This document shows positions 30,196 to 41,124 of a DNA stretch of 64,000 bases, in pieces. The notes beneath the pieces were generated by a model. That model saw nothing but the letters and a program-made list of their open reading frames with translations, made no database searches and had not been told where the DNA came from. The DNA lies in the NCBI GenBank assembly GCA_037355855.1, contig CM074762.1:2604001-2668000 (forward strand), in the 5' to 3' direction. A program made the position numbers and the translations under genes. Each line of letters opens with the position of its first letter. Positions within the stretch are counted from its first letter, which is position 1. Source of the stretch: Pseudo-nitzschia pungens. Taxonomy: Eukaryota; Bacillariophyta; Bacillariophyceae; Bacillariales; Bacillariaceae.

Positions 30196-31686
30196 GCAAA
30201 AAAAGGAAGCGATTCAAATGATTATCAAATAATGGCGTGATGGAAAGTACATGATACGATAGTTATGCATTGCAATGACTGCCAATATCTACGATCAACT
30301 AGTAGCCAATACAGCGATTCCTTTTGTCTGAATCGTAGTCTACTAATACAATATATACCGTATATATAGATATTCGCTACGTGTAATGGATTTAGTTCGA
30401 GAATTATTGCCACTTACGTTGATAGATAGGTCGCCAATTCTGATTGGAATGAATCGGTCTTGATTTTTCGTCTAGCTCTGAGTGTTCGAGTTAACCCATC
30501 ATGATAGTCGAAAGTGGAGGAATGAGATAGTTCGGTTGCCAATCTTCAATGATGAGATATAATAATATTGTTATAGAGTAACATGGGAGTGGAACCCAGG
30601 TTGTAAAAAAGAATCCCTTCGTGAGAGCATTTGTGTTCTGCTCTACGGCATACGTTGGATGTTTCGCATGTTGAAGAGAAAGAGCAAGTTTGAAAATTTC
30701 AAGGCAGTGTGATTTGGTGAATCTGGAAAAGTATGAAAACATTCTTGAAGCAAAAGAGAACGAAGTAGGCATTCCAGTGGAACTCGCGATGAAGGTCGCA
30801 TTAGCACCCTCGATGATTTTGAACACTACTACCTTTACAAGTTCAAAGACAGCTATCGTCTCCATGTCGGCCATACACTCGTATTATTTGTTGAAACAGT
30901 TTTCCTGTGCATCCATCGCCACTTTACGACCATTCAGGTCCTCCCAAAGCTGACGATTGGAAATCACCACCACGGTGGAACTTTCCGGGCTACTATCGTA
31001 CACAGGTGGACATGCCTGCTCCAATAATCTTTTACTACTATCTCTTAGAAGCCCTAGAGACCCAATTGCTAGTAGGAACCTTTGAAACTGGCTGTATTAT
31101 CAGAACTTTGAAGGGGAAAGATGTGATGTTATCACAGATACAAGTAGACTAATAGATACATTTTAACGAGTTCAAGTTCGAGTACAACTCTCAAAACGAA
31201 AATGTACGTTCCAGTTACTCGTAGTAGCGGTAAGGCTAGTAGGTAAGACTTGCAAACTTTGCTTACAATGGATAAGGCTTACCGGTAACTTAAGGTTACC
31301 TACAGGTAAGGTTACTTTTACTCTTTGGCATTTTGTGTGGAAGTTCAGAAGATCGACTGAGTTTCACCCCTAAACGACTCAGTTTTTCTCCCTATTACGG
31401 TAAATAACCTTATGGATTTTTCAAAACAGGTAATCTTTGATCTCTGTCACGTGTCATGGAAGCAAACGGAAAGATATCAGGTACGAGTACAAGTATCCAG
31501 TACGGTACCGGTACGTACAAGTACTTACTATCGTCTACTGTAAGATAATGATATGTTTCTTCTTACAGTTTTTCGAATAACCGTAGTGTGAGTGACATGT
31601 AACATTGGCATCAAAGTGTAAAACGAATGATGAAATAATAATGATAAACTTCGATCATCACGACTTTAGTATATCGATATAGTCAG
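30196..31686. other. Long intergenic stretch (1.5 kb)
   Basis: Between two plus-strand genes. Holds a dense motif cluster at 31277..31319 (ACCGGTAACTTAAGGTTACC plus GTAAGGTTAC). Open frames of 80-127 codons around 30491..31152 on both strands are AT-rich and unrelated to any family I know; a decayed mobile element is possible but not shown. Confidence 0.5.
31306..31315. promoter_or_regulatory. GTAAGRTTAC element upstream of the TMEM151-like gene
   Basis: Exact GTAAGGTTAC in a cluster with TAAGGTTACC (31291) and TTACCGGTAA (31279), 372 bases before the start at 31687. Confidence 0.4.
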
Positions 31687-32919
31687 TTGATAGAAAGTTC
31701 TAAGATGCGCACTGCCGTAAATAGCGCCTCGGCAGTCTCCGGTTTCGGAAGAATTGAAGCTTCTATATTTGGCGAATCTGCTCTCATTGATCGAGAAACA
31801 GGCAGGGTTTATTGGGAATGTGGCAATTCGAACACGTTGTACGAAAGTCTGACACCAAAGCTAGATCAATATGGAGTCGAACATGCTCAGGCAACATTTT
31901 TGACGATTGTAATAACGTTGGCTTTTCTGGGCGTCCTGTCGGGATGGTTGCAGCGAGCGATTGATTCTTACTACAACTCTTCGCTGTCGACACAATCACT
32001 GTCGATCTTGATACTGATGGCAGAATGGACAATACTGAAACTTCCAAAGATTGAAAACAAGTGGTTGGTTTTGGCGTCAGTGGTGTTGTACTTTGTCGAG
32101 TCGTACAACTGCAGCACTCGTCAATTCTTGGCGAATTCGATGGCGAGTTCGACTGAATTAGATAGTTACATCGATAATTTGCGAAAAGAACAGCCTGTTG
32201 TCACGTGGAAGGTCAGGTCGTTCCACTACGAGCTTCGGAGGATATTCGCAATCACGGGAATAATACGGTCATTGTTTCGTAGTATGAAGAAATCCAAAAC
32301 GATACAAGAATCATCTGTTTTACCCTCCTCGACACCACTGTACTTGGGTTTGCCGAGCAAAACACGAAAAACTGCCAGGCACACAGCACCAATATTCCTC
32401 TTAACTCGGAAGGTTGTGACAAACGAGGCTTCCGCCACTTATCAATACGGCAATTGCAAGGACAATACAATTGCAGGTGTATGGACAAGAGCACTAACAG
32501 ACTCTGATGATGCAATTGCTCCCTTCACGAAGATCTCAATGTCCAAAGTATTAGTATTGATAGACAAAAGATCGAGGGAGGATTATTTTCAGCAACAATC
32601 CGATTTTGTAACAAAGTATGGACGTGAAGATGAATTTGCCGAATTTTCAACCCACATTGATGTGGCTGGATATCGTCCGCGGTTCTTGGCGCACAACGAT
32701 AGTACGCTATGGAAGCAACGACTCTTTCGATCATCGGTATTTTGGATATTTACGTCTTTTGGTTTGACAGTTCCCTATCGAATATGGTTCAAGCGGCACT
32801 GTGACTTTTTACGCGTCACAGTTGTAAAAGAAACCAAAGCAATGGTTGCAAATGATAGTTACCTCAGAAGTTGGTTTCCCTCGGAGGCATCACTTCGGTT
32901 CAAAAGTAAAAGGACCTAA
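31687..32919 (+). CDS. TMEM151-like membrane protein
   Basis: 410 residues, one exon. The order of segments follows the TMEM151 family. First come two or three N-terminal membrane helices (ATFLTIVITLAFLGVLSGWL; SLSILILMAEWTIL; WLVLASVVLYFVESY). VTWKVRSFHYELRR, the family's W-x-V-x-x-x-HY block, follows. Then come a polar region with KVVTNEASATYQYGNCKDNT (Y/V-rich beta strands) and the acidic FDFS-like segment EDEFAEFSTHIDVAGY. The last part is a pair of C-terminal hydrophobic helices (SSVFWIFTSFGLTVPYRIWF). Animal and protist TMEM151 proteins have no established biochemical role. The start may be the second Met (31705). Composition and codon use are like the neighbours. Confidence 0.7.
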   Translation: MIESSKMRTAVNSASAVSGFGRIEASIFGESALIDRETGRVYWECGNSNTLYESLTPKLDQYGVEHAQATFLTIVITLAFLGVLSGWLQRAIDSYYNSSLSTQSLSILILMAEWTILKLPKIENKWLVLASVVLYFVESYNCSTRQFLANSMASSTELDSYIDNLRKEQPVVTWKVRSFHYELRRIFAITGIIRSLFRSMKKSKTIQESSVLPSSTPLYLGLPSKTRKTARHTAPIFLLTRKVVTNEASATYQYGNCKDNTIAGVWTRALTDSDDAIAPFTKISMSKVLVLIDKRSREDYFQQQSDFVTKYGREDEFAEFSTHIDVAGYRPRFLAHNDSTLWKQRLFRSSVFWIFTSFGLTVPYRIWFKRHCDFLRVTVVKETKAMVANDSYLRSWFPSEASLRFKSKRT

Positions 32920-33464
32920 TGGGATTTAGGGATATTCATAAACATAATACCTGTTACACACGTAGGTGATTGTTGAAGCATCACAATAATCACCATGTTG
33001 AAATAAAAAATAACTAAGGTTTAGTGATGACAACAATGTTCTTATCATCTACAATCTGGAAGAAATCACAGAAGGTGATATGTGTTTACTGTAGGTAGTA
33101 TCGTTATGTTCATAGTATCTCAAATCTCAAACATACCAGGTCCCCCATAAAGTTACCGGTACCGGTAAGTTACTTTTGATACTTGACTCAATGGATTGAT
33201 TGAATTCAGATTCACATTCTCCACGTGGATCGTTCTACACATTTACACTACTACGAGTAACATGTGTGCTAGTTGTAGTAGATTGATCCGTCTTTCACGG
33301 GCTGTACACGGGTTCACTTCAAAAATCTTCAACCATCCCGTTTCCTCATCGTCAGCGATGGTAAATCCTCTCGGAAAGCTTCAGAACTCGACAAAGGATG
33401 GGGAATAAAATCCCAGTGGCGACTTAATGCCGACACAAGTCTCCGAGGAAGAAATAGTTCCATC
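32920..33464. other. Intergenic between two plus-strand genes
   Basis: A near-palindromic cluster AAGTTACCGGTACCGGTAAG lies at 33150..33169. No gene seen. Confidence 0.55.
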
Positions 33465-34601
33465 ATGCGTGTTCTTAGTATCTGTCTTTCTGCTTTAGCC
33501 GTGTCCACTGTGACCGGTTTCGCACCTGCCTCGGTGCCTGGCTCTCGTCTTTCTTCGACTGAGCTTTTCGCAAACGGAGGTGTTGTCATCACGGGTTCTG
33601 CTGGCGGTGTCGGTTGGGCGTACGCTGGGGAATTCATGGACCGAGGCTACGATGTTGTTATCTGCGATGTAAAGGACTGCACTGCTGCAGCCGCCGCGTT
33701 GGAGAGCAAGCACAAGGGGGCAAAGGTATACCATACACAATGCGATGTCTCCGATTCCGAATCGGTAACGAAACTCGCCGAGTTCGCGAAGAAAAACCTC
33801 GGAACCGTTACCCACTGGATCAATAACGCTGGTGTCAACGGAGGTCGTCGCGATTTGAGAGACGTTCCTATTTCTCAGGTTGAGCTAGTCGTTAAGGTGA
33901 GTTACAAGTTTCTGTGAGGGTGCTGAACGTCATTCCGTACTATTTGAGAAAAATTTTCGAGTCATCGAAGACGCCCTTCATTTTGCTAACTCATGTTGGC
34001 ATTTCATTCCCTTTCTCATGCTAACGACACCATTGAATGTGAATAGGTCAATTTGATGGGAACTCTACTCTGTACAAAGGCTGCTATGGACATTATGGGA
34101 GAACAGACCGGAGTTACCGGGCACATTTTCAATACCGTCGGGAGTGGTGTCAAGGGTGGTGGTACACCGGGATACGCATGCTACGGTGCAACGAAGCGTG
34201 GTCTGCCTCAACTGACCGATAGTTTGGTTAAGGAACTAGACGAAGGAGTCCAGGGATACGAAAAGAAAAAGACCAGCGGCACTGTTCAGGTTCACAACCT
34301 TTCTCCCGGTATGGTTTTCACCAAACTGCTCTTGGATGATTCGACACCCGAGCTTCGCAAATTTCCATTCGGAGTCTTGGCCGCACAGCCCGAGGAAGTT
34401 GCCGCAGATCTAGTCCCCAAGATTTTGGCAACAACAACAAATGGAGGAAGTGTCGAATTCCTTACGACGGATCGCATCCTCAACAAGTTCTTCGAAAGAT
34501 TTATTCTACAGAAGAAGTCCGAATACATCGATGATGATGGCAACGTGATCAAGGTTCCCGGAGCGCAATACGATGAAACGGGAGTACGAGCTTTGTTTTA
34601 A
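33465..34601 (+). CDS. Plastid short-chain dehydrogenase, chlorophyll b reductase (NYC1/NOL)-like
   Basis: Two exons: 33465..33896 and 34047..34601 (intron 33897..34046, GTGAGT donor, GAATAG acceptor, phase 0), 328 residues. The N-terminus MRVLSICLSALAVSTVTG-FAPAS is a textbook signal peptide plus ASAFAP motif. The classical SDR fold shows TGSAGGVG (43-50, cofactor), NNAGVNG, and the catalytic YGATK (Tyr190, Lys194), with Ser177 in NTVGSG. The stretch HIFNTVGSGVKGGGTPGYAC and GLPQLTDSLVKEL match NOL/NYC1 chlorophyll b reductases more closely than other SDRs. Green plants use these to begin chlorophyll b breakdown. An alga with chlorophyll a and c would have no such substrate, so a different chlorophyll derivative is likely. 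It is convergent with the DUF445 gene, 51 bases apart. Confidence 0.88.
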
Positions 34602-34652
34602 AATTGTAAAAAAATAATAATAAAGAATGATGTCTGTCTCATATGAAACGGA

Positions 34653-35978
34653 TTAATCACGAAACATCAGCAGTTGCATTGCACCAACTATAGCACCAAG
34701 CAAACCACCCAAGATGATTAGTTGAATTTCGTCTTCCTCAAACGCTGGATGTAGAACGCGCTCAAACTCCTCAGGTGGCAGTTCTGCCATTTTTTCTCGT
34801 ATGGTATTCTCCATGTCCAATGCCTACAGTTTACACGATGATTGAACCAGAGTGAGTAACAACTTCTGAAATAGATTGAATATCCTGTATGTCCGCTCAG
34901 TGATATTACCTACCTTCTGGGTGTATTCATAAGATGAATCTATCACATCGGGGATCTTTTCCGTCACTTTACGCGCGATATCTTCTTTCATTTGCAAGAA
35001 CGGCTCTGACCCCATCGCAGCCACCGCTAACGGCTCAATCTCAACCACCAACTTGTCAGTAAACACAAGAGTATGCGCCCGAAGCATTGCGGTAAAATTT
35101 TTCACCCTGCTTCCTTGAAACACTGCATTCCATATTGCTTTGATGTGTAAAATTTCAACACATATTACGCGAGCAAAAATCGCAGATACTTCTTTTTGGC
35201 GTCTCATGAAAATCCCATGAAATGTAATCCCAAGAAATTTCCTTGGTTGAGCTGGAGAGAAGATCACCTTGAGAGCTAACCAATTTGTAGCCGTTCCAAC
35301 TAGGAAACCAAATATTGGCATTACCCAATTCTCTTTGTAAAACATGTATATCACCATATGGATAACACCAAACATGGCTCCAAAGTAGAATCCACTCTGT
35401 CGAATGAAAGCGAATTCTTTATCTCCGCACTCTTTAAAAATCTTCACAATCAAATGTTTGTTTTGGACGCATGCATTGACGCACATCTCTTTTATGTCCA
35501 CAACATCATAAATGTGCCGTTGCATGTCTTTCATAAATTCTCTCAAGAACTGGCCGCTTTCACTATCTGCAGTGACGATTATATCATCCTTTACAGCTTG
35601 TGGGATGCCTCCCCAGACCTGTGGCATCGTGTCCATAGCCACCTCATTGATGACTTTGTCCATCAATAACAAAAGAGCATCATCCATTGCCTTTGCGAAC
35701 TGGACGGGATCAATCCGATTGAAAATCTCCTGGATATCGAACAATTTTGTCGTCATTAGATCGAAGGCAATTGTTGCCATCTTCCTTGCCTTGGCTGGAA
35801 TAATTCCCTGCCAGCCGAACAATCCAAAAGGCTGTTCTTCGAACCGTATGATTGGAATGCCAACGAACTCCAGCGGCGCGAACGTCATTTGGAGAGCTAG
35901 AACATTTGTGAAGTAACCGACGGCCCCGTCGATGAATGGGATGAGAACATACAAATACCACGGATCACTTAGTTCCAT
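34653..35978 (-). CDS. DUF445 family membrane protein
   Basis: Two exons: 35978..34914 and 34823..34653 (intron 34913..34824, GTAGGT donor, CTGTAG acceptor, phase 0), 411 residues. The join reads YEYTQK-ALDMENTIREKMA, a conserved C-terminal block of the family. The two-fold repeated signature is present: GYFTNVLALQMTFAP with GWQGIIPAKARKMA near the N-terminus, and GTATNWLALKVIFSP with GIFMRRQKEVS in the second half. Membrane helices lie at the N-terminus, about residues 205-240, and at the C-terminus (LIILGGLLGAIVGAMQLLMF). DUF445 proteins occur in bacteria and algae; none has a well-established function. No signal peptide precedes the first helix. The second exon was missed by simple reading because it is only 56 codons long. 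Confidence 0.88.
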
Positions 35979-36952
35979 TTTGATGTCGTACTATTGGAGT
36001 GTTTGTGTTGTGCATCAGGCTTCGGATTGGGACTGTTGTCCTGACTGCCTTGCTCTGTATTCGTAGCAAATACGGTATTGTTGATGATGAGGGTTTCACT
36101 TCGAGAAAGATTTTGAGACCGACAAATACAGTGAACAGAACGAAAAACTGTAAGGTTACGAGTACAAACACTTTCTTGCTTTCCGTTAGATCGAATTCTT
36201 ACGCGTAGAATACGTACGTGCGATGGTACGGGGTAGGTTCCCGCAATTTTGTGCACGAGTATATTTTAAGGTTACCGTAACCTTACGCTATTGCAGTCTC
36301 AAAAACGCGAGTCACGACTTGAGACTTCGAAAAAACTATTTTGGTCATTAATTTTCTTTTTTTTGATGAGAGAATTTTCAAATTGCTGTACCGGTACCGG
36401 TAAGGTTACCGGCAGGTAAAGTAAAGCCTTATTTTGTGACTGCAGGAGAACTGCCATGATAATAGAATCAATTACACACATCATTGATCATACAGGTCTT
36501 CGAGTAGGGTACGAACCATGTTCTTTGATTGATTCTTTCCTTTGTTGGCATTCTATTTCCCACCTTTTAACAACTGTTCCACTCTTGTTAATACTATTAT
36601 TTCATATCCATCTTTAATGTACTATTGTTATTTACCCAGCAAAAGAATAGTACAGATGCTGCCATATCTACATAGTACTAGTAGTATCCCAGAAAAAAAC
36701 ATAGCATTGTGCGTACCAAATGTCGCATTCCCTGGTTACAATAGTAGGGAGCGTCAATCACCATCAATTCTACGATGTCGAGTCCAAGTGTGACATTGCG
36801 CCAAATACATGATTCTTTCCGTGCTCTGCAAAGGATGGTGATTGTAACCAATAACGATGTCCGGATTTCTGAGAATAGATGACGTTAGGGCAACAAAAGT
36901 TCTACGCAAGCAAAACGAAGACCAAAGTGCCATCCACTGCACTCGATTGCCC
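35979..36952. other. Intergenic, 5' flank of DUF445 gene
   Basis: Densest motif region in the window: three GTAAGGTTAC copies and TACCGGTACCGGTA (36150..36420), plus a TAG/CTA cluster near 36674..36687. No gene seen. Confidence 0.6.
36150..36409. promoter_or_regulatory. Triple GTAAGRTTAC cluster upstream of DUF445 gene
   Basis: Exact copies at 36150..36159, 36277..36286 (reverse) and 36400..36409, 172 to 422 bases before the start at 35978. The middle copy lies within a perfect inverted repeat AAGGTTAC-C-GTAACCTT (36268..36284). Spacing between copies is 127 and 123 bases. Confidence 0.5.
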
Positions 36953-37507
36953 TCAAGGAATGTCCCCATACGCGAGGAGTTGTATTTTTGTTCTCAAAAC
37001 TAGTTCCTTTTTAGTCGTTGTTGCTGTCCGGTCATCGTCGCGATCCCACAGAGACGGTCTATCATCTCTTCTCCGCTTTGTGAATTTTCTTGGCCTAGAT
37101 TTGATTTGCGCTCGGTCAATTACGACCATCCAGTTTTGACCGTACTTGTTGTAGTAGTCACATCGACCTCTGACTAATGCTCGCGGAGCCAAGTCCTTGT
37201 CGGATTCATGACATATCCGACTTTCCGCGACTGCCTCTCGAAAGGACTTCGTAATCCGATCTGCACTTTGACGATCCATTCGAACAGAAAAAAATTCACC
37301 CTGATCTGAGAATTTGGCATGATTGTCCCCGTCCCCATTTTTCTCATCCACGTCGGGTGGATCAGACTTTGTAAGCGCATACGCGGTGTCCTCCTCGCTG
37401 AGAGATTGTAGTGCATCCTGCAGGGTCCTTCCAATGATTGTACCAGTTAGAACCGCAGATGCGAGTTCTCTGGCTTCCTTATTCTCCTTTTCGGATAGAG
37501 ACATCAC
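36953..37507 (-). CDS. Conserved-looking protein of unknown function
   Basis: 184 residues, one exon, no recognised family. The N-terminal part is helical (EKENKEARELASAVLTGTII) and then acidic. The middle has FSVRMDRQSADRITKSFREA, and the best-structured part is APRALVRGRCDYYNKYGQNW followed by MVVIDRAQIKSRPRK, which reads like a small beta-rich module with basic surface. The C-terminus is R/K/D-rich (KFTKRRRDDRPSLWDRDDDR), suggesting nucleic-acid contact or a nuclear location signal. No signal peptide or membrane helix. The open frame is long for the local composition and has protein-like codon pattern, so I regard it as real. An intron near the 3' end cannot be excluded. Confidence 0.55.
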   Translation of the reverse strand: MMSLSEKENKEARELASAVLTGTIIGRTLQDALQSLSEEDTAYALTKSDPPDVDEKNGDGDNHAKFSDQGEFFSVRMDRQSADRITKSFREAVAESRICHESDKDLAPRALVRGRCDYYNKYGQNWMVVIDRAQIKSRPRKFTKRRRDDRPSLWDRDDDRTATTTKKELVLRTKIQLLAYGDIP

Positions 37508-38377
37508 TCTGATTCAAATGTTCAAAAATGCTTCGCTCTCTGTCTCTGTCTCTGTATCTCTCTAAGAAGCCGAAAACCTACAAAACACCAAAATTGCAGG
37601 TTGCGGGATGTCACAACATCACACTTTTTAAAATCTCGACACTTTGTGTTGCGGGATTGCGCAGAAAATCGATTTTCTACGTAGCACTATGATGATATGT
37701 ATGGTATCTATTGTATCTACTTTTAGGTAGTAGTACTCCTACTGTTATTAGTACAGAGTAGTGAACAGCATGACATATCCGAGTAAGACTTGAGACTACG
37801 ATACGAGTAGCCTTACTCGAACTTCTTTCGAGGTTGCCGTTCAGCTGAGATGAGACCAAACAAAAGCAATCAACATTCAGAGACCTGTTTCGTTCGTTGC
37901 CCAGAAAACTTGATATGACCATTGATCCTAGATTCTGGGAAAAGGTATCTTTCAACTATCAATGTCTTGTTACTACGGCTAGATGACACGATTGGTGTTA
38001 TTCGCAAAGAAGATCAGTCTCCATTCGATCTGTGGCTTTGCTTGTAAGTATCAGACGTCATGAATAGATATAAGATGATAGAAGAGGGAATGATATTGCT
38101 GCCCATTCTCATCGCATCGAACTGTTTTCAGTACATGAACCTCTGTCTTTGCGCAGTTTTTCGAGATGCCTCCTTTATAGGCAACTGCGAAAAATCAGTA
38201 GTGATCGCCTCGCCTTTTTCCGCTTTTCTTTTATCAAATCTTTCTGCTGCCTTGTATTCAAAAATACTAGGTATCTAGCAGTTGCTGCCAATCTTGATCA
38301 CGGAAGATCTGTGTTTCGTTTGATTGAGAGAATCAAAGTGACAACAGCAATGCTTGTCAACAAGACACATGATGTCA
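37508..38377. other. Intergenic between two minus-strand genes
   Basis: Only short AT-rich open frames and a TAG/CTA patch near 37725..37745. Nothing recognised. Confidence 0.55.
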
Positions 38378-39517
38378 TCACAGTCTTTCCTCTGCCAAGA
38401 TAATACGATTCAGAGGCGTAATTTCAGAAGGTATTGTTGTGTGATCTACATGATACTGATTGTCGTCTAAAAACTGAGTTCTCCTGATATCTGCCGCCCA
38501 CGCAACACCCAAAGCTCTCCGAATCCCATATGGTACACCTTTGTCTGTACCAGTGTAACAACACGGCATGGCAGCAATGGCACAAGCGTTCATGTTGACT
38601 GCTTGGTCCAATACCCGATCCGTCAATCTGCCGCAAGCGTGAGTGGCAATCACGATCGAACAACCATCCGCATCTGCAACTGCACTGATAGCATTATTAT
38701 GTGTTTCCTTTGTCTCAAAACTTCTAGATCTGTGGTCGCTTGCATTCAACTCCTCCAAAGGGCATTCATGGAAATAAATATTATCCTTCACCCACGGGCA
38801 AACATCCGTAATTAACTCTTTCAATACAGTATGAGAACGAGGCTCTTTCACATCGACTAAATGTGATTGAACGATTCTCATTCGACTATTATGTTGCATT
38901 TTGGGTGGATTACATGCCGCAAACAACATTCCCGTCAGACCATGTCCTGCACACATATCAAACACTTGCACAACTTCCGTTTCCACCTTCTCACTTTTGC
39001 CACTTGAATCTGCGTCAGTATTCTTTGACGTTGCGTGCTTTTGAATCCGTTTGTTGGCCATACCCAAGAGTCGCTTGCGGGTTCGAAGGTAGAACTCGAT
39101 GCTCTCTGCCATCTCCTTCACATCCACAGGTGCATCGTGAAAGGCAAAATGATCCATGAGAGCTTTCAATATCAAATCAGTCTTCGCAGTCGGTTTCAGG
39201 GGACGAAATGGACCACGATCGCTTCTAGGTTGCAGATGCGGGTTCGCCTCATAAAAATTTTGGATTCGGACCCGATGGTCGGAAGTCGAAAATGAGCTTG
39301 ATAGTGTGAGGGGTCCCTTGAAATTAGGACTTGATTCGTACGATGTGGGATGGTTCTTTCTCGCCGAGAAATCTGATGTGTGACGTCGTGAATCGAGGGG
39401 AGTCCGCTCGTTCGCAGGAGGCATCTTCACAGCGGCATGGAGCGAGAGTGAGTTGGTGCCTGTAATGATTTGGACAACGAGAAGGATGCATGGGAGGTAA
39501 ACGGTTTGTATCAACAT
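38378..39517 (-). CDS. SAM-dependent methyltransferase-like protein (Methyltransf_32 type)
   Basis: 379 residues, one exon. An N-terminal hydrophobic stretch (TVYLPCILLVVQIITGTNSL) looks like a signal peptide; there is no clear phenylalanine cleavage motif. After a disordered region, the conserved part starts near KTDLILKALMDHFAFHDAPV. The SAM motif I is VVQVFDMCAGHGLTGMLFAA. Further on are SHLVDVKEPRSH (motif II region) and the family hallmark ATHACGRLTDRVLDQAV with AAMPCCYTGTDKGV, matching the H-A-C-G and P-C-C-Y motifs of the GSTCD/METTL25-like methyltransferase group (PF13679 type). Substrates of most of these proteins are not known; some act on RNA. Organelle or secretory location is inferred only from the hydrophobic N-terminus. 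Confidence 0.75.
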   Translation of the reverse strand: MLIQTVYLPCILLVVQIITGTNSLSLHAAVKMPPANERTPLDSRRHTSDFSARKNHPTSYESSPNFKGPLTLSSSFSTSDHRVRIQNFYEANPHLQPRSDRGPFRPLKPTAKTDLILKALMDHFAFHDAPVDVKEMAESIEFYLRTRKRLLGMANKRIQKHATSKNTDADSSGKSEKVETEVVQVFDMCAGHGLTGMLFAACNPPKMQHNSRMRIVQSHLVDVKEPRSHTVLKELITDVCPWVKDNIYFHECPLEELNASDHRSRSFETKETHNNAISAVADADGCSIVIATHACGRLTDRVLDQAVNMNACAIAAMPCCYTGTDKGVPYGIRRALGVAWAADIRRTQFLDDNQYHVDHTTIPSEITPLNRIILAEERL

Positions 39518-40536
39518 GATTCCATAATCAGTATTTTTGATGCCTTCTTGATGGAAAGAATGGACAAAGTAATGTCATGGCCGAGCTCGAAATCACACTG
39601 ATGATCAGTGGTGTGAAGAAAAAACTTCAAAAATTTGGAGTTTTTTTCCCAATTTTTCACCCTGCATTTTGTTGAATAAGGTTACGTGTATTTGTATGGT
39701 ATTTTGTTCGTCGTACGTTTCTGGAAAGTGCTGTATCTTACCCTTTAATCATATGTAGGGTATGTACAACTACCAAGCTTGACGTCTGAAAGCAGTGGGA
39801 ACGTCTCATCCACCGTCTATGAGACTAGAGACTTCAGTTATGGCGAGTTCATCACGGTCGCTATTATTTTATTATTACCGGTACTACTACTAGTAGTAGT
39901 ATTATCTTTTGTTGTGCGAAAGAAACTACACGTAGTTGCAAGCTTTTGTGGAATTTGGATGTGGATTTATGATGCAGTCTTCTTGGAACTTGAATTGTAC
40001 TGGTAGTAGTAAATTAATAGTATTACTACTACTAGCACTAAAAATAGTAGTAGTAACCTTACTACTAATACTAGGTATCAGTGGTGGTTAGAACAAGGTT
40101 GATTGCTCTCTATCAATTCTCAATTTTGCTCGTGTAAGAGCAAGGCAACCATTTGTTGCTTTCAGAACTGAAATGAGGGTTCTCACCTCCGAAGCAAAAA
40201 ATCTGTTGGGTCAACACCAAGGAGAATTGCTTTCTTGTCCTCCTTATTCTCATTATAAGTCCCCACTCGTTCATATCGTCTTCCACTGAGATGAGTGCGG
40301 AAAGAGTGTCTAGTGATGTGTGTCAGATGTTTATTATGACAATATTTATTGTTTTTGCGCCCAGAAAGAGGATCACACATTGTATCTATCCATTCCAAAC
40401 TAGAATCTACAGAGAGTTGCTGTTACTCTTCATAATCGCATTTCATTCAATAGTGAGCTTGTTCTTTGAACTTCTGTACCTCTCCCTAACGCCGATCCGT
40501 GTATTTGCCTTTCGTATTATCTTTGTTCGTTGTCAA
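39518..40536. other. Intergenic (1.0 kb) with trinucleotide clusters
   Basis: CTA/TAG-rich clusters at about 39882..39903 and 40003..40065, and one GTAACCTTAC site. A 75-codon open frame at 39779 owes its hydrophobic run to the trinucleotide repeat and is not called. Confidence 0.55.
40053..40062. promoter_or_regulatory. GTAAGRTTAC element (reverse copy)
   Basis: Exact GTAACCTTAC embedded in a TAGTAG/ACTACT cluster, 536 bases upstream of the methyltransferase start at 39517. Confidence 0.3.
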
Positions 40537-41124
40537 TCAAATATTTAGTTTCAAAATCTGTGCCAAATCTTCATCTGCCGTGGTGAATATTGTGTCAGAG
40601 TTTTCTTCCAAACTCCTTTCTACCGCTCGTATGTACTCCTCTAAAGTCATTCCTAACGCAGCTTCCATCGGTAATCTTAATGCTAGTAATTCCTTCCCAT
40701 CTTCCTGGTGAATGCGAACAGCTGCTAGTAACTTTCGGATCTCATTTTCCCTATTCGTCTTCCGCAGCATCTGCGCTCCTTGAATAATTTCAGGTGTGTA
40801 TGCTTGATTTGCAAAGATAAAGGCTCCTACAGCAGCAGAGAAACCGATCAATAGGACCGCTGTCGCCACCTCTCCGAAGCCGAAGTCGCTGTTTAGTTCA
40901 ACACCTGAGCCCCCAGCCCCGACAACCGCTACTTTCGTTGTGTCAAGTCTATTTCTCCGTTTCCACGAAGGAGAACCGAGAGCATTCTCGTAGATATTGG
41001 TGTTCGTCTCTGTTTGTCGCAAACGTCCAAGGGCAGGGTAGAGTGCGAAACTATTGCAATCAAACGGCAAATGCAGTAGTAGTGTCGCGAACACAGAAAA
41101 TATCCAGCGGGTAAGAATCATCAT
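40537..41124 (-). CDS. Small plastid-targeted membrane protein of unknown function
   Basis: 195 residues, one exon. The N-terminus is a signal peptide (MMILTRWIFSVFATLLLHLP) ending in CNS-FALYP, a plastid import motif. A basic transit stretch follows (KRRNRLDTTK). One clear transmembrane helix (VATAVLLIGFSAAVGAFIFA) is followed by NQAYTPEIIQGAQMLRKTN and a helical soluble part (LLALRLPMEAALGMTLEEYI). The arrangement of one helix and a soluble helical tail resembles several small thylakoid or envelope proteins of red-lineage algae. No named family is recognised. A GTAAGRTTAC site lies 111 bases upstream of the start. Confidence 0.75.
   Translation of the reverse strand: MMILTRWIFSVFATLLLHLPFDCNSFALYPALGRLRQTETNTNIYENALGSPSWKRRNRLDTTKVAVVGAGGSGVELNSDFGFGEVATAVLLIGFSAAVGAFIFANQAYTPEIIQGAQMLRKTNRENEIRKLLAAVRIHQEDGKELLALRLPMEAALGMTLEEYIRAVERSLEENSDTIFTTADEDLAQILKLNI

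Noticed and set aside
30491..31152. Overlapping short open frames suspected to be a decayed transposon
   Set aside because: No integrase, transposase or reverse-transcriptase motif, and no terminal repeats or target duplication seen.
39779..40006. 75-codon frame with a hydrophobic stretch
   Set aside because: The hydrophobic run is produced by the CTA/TAG repeat at 39882..39903, so it is not evidence for a membrane protein.
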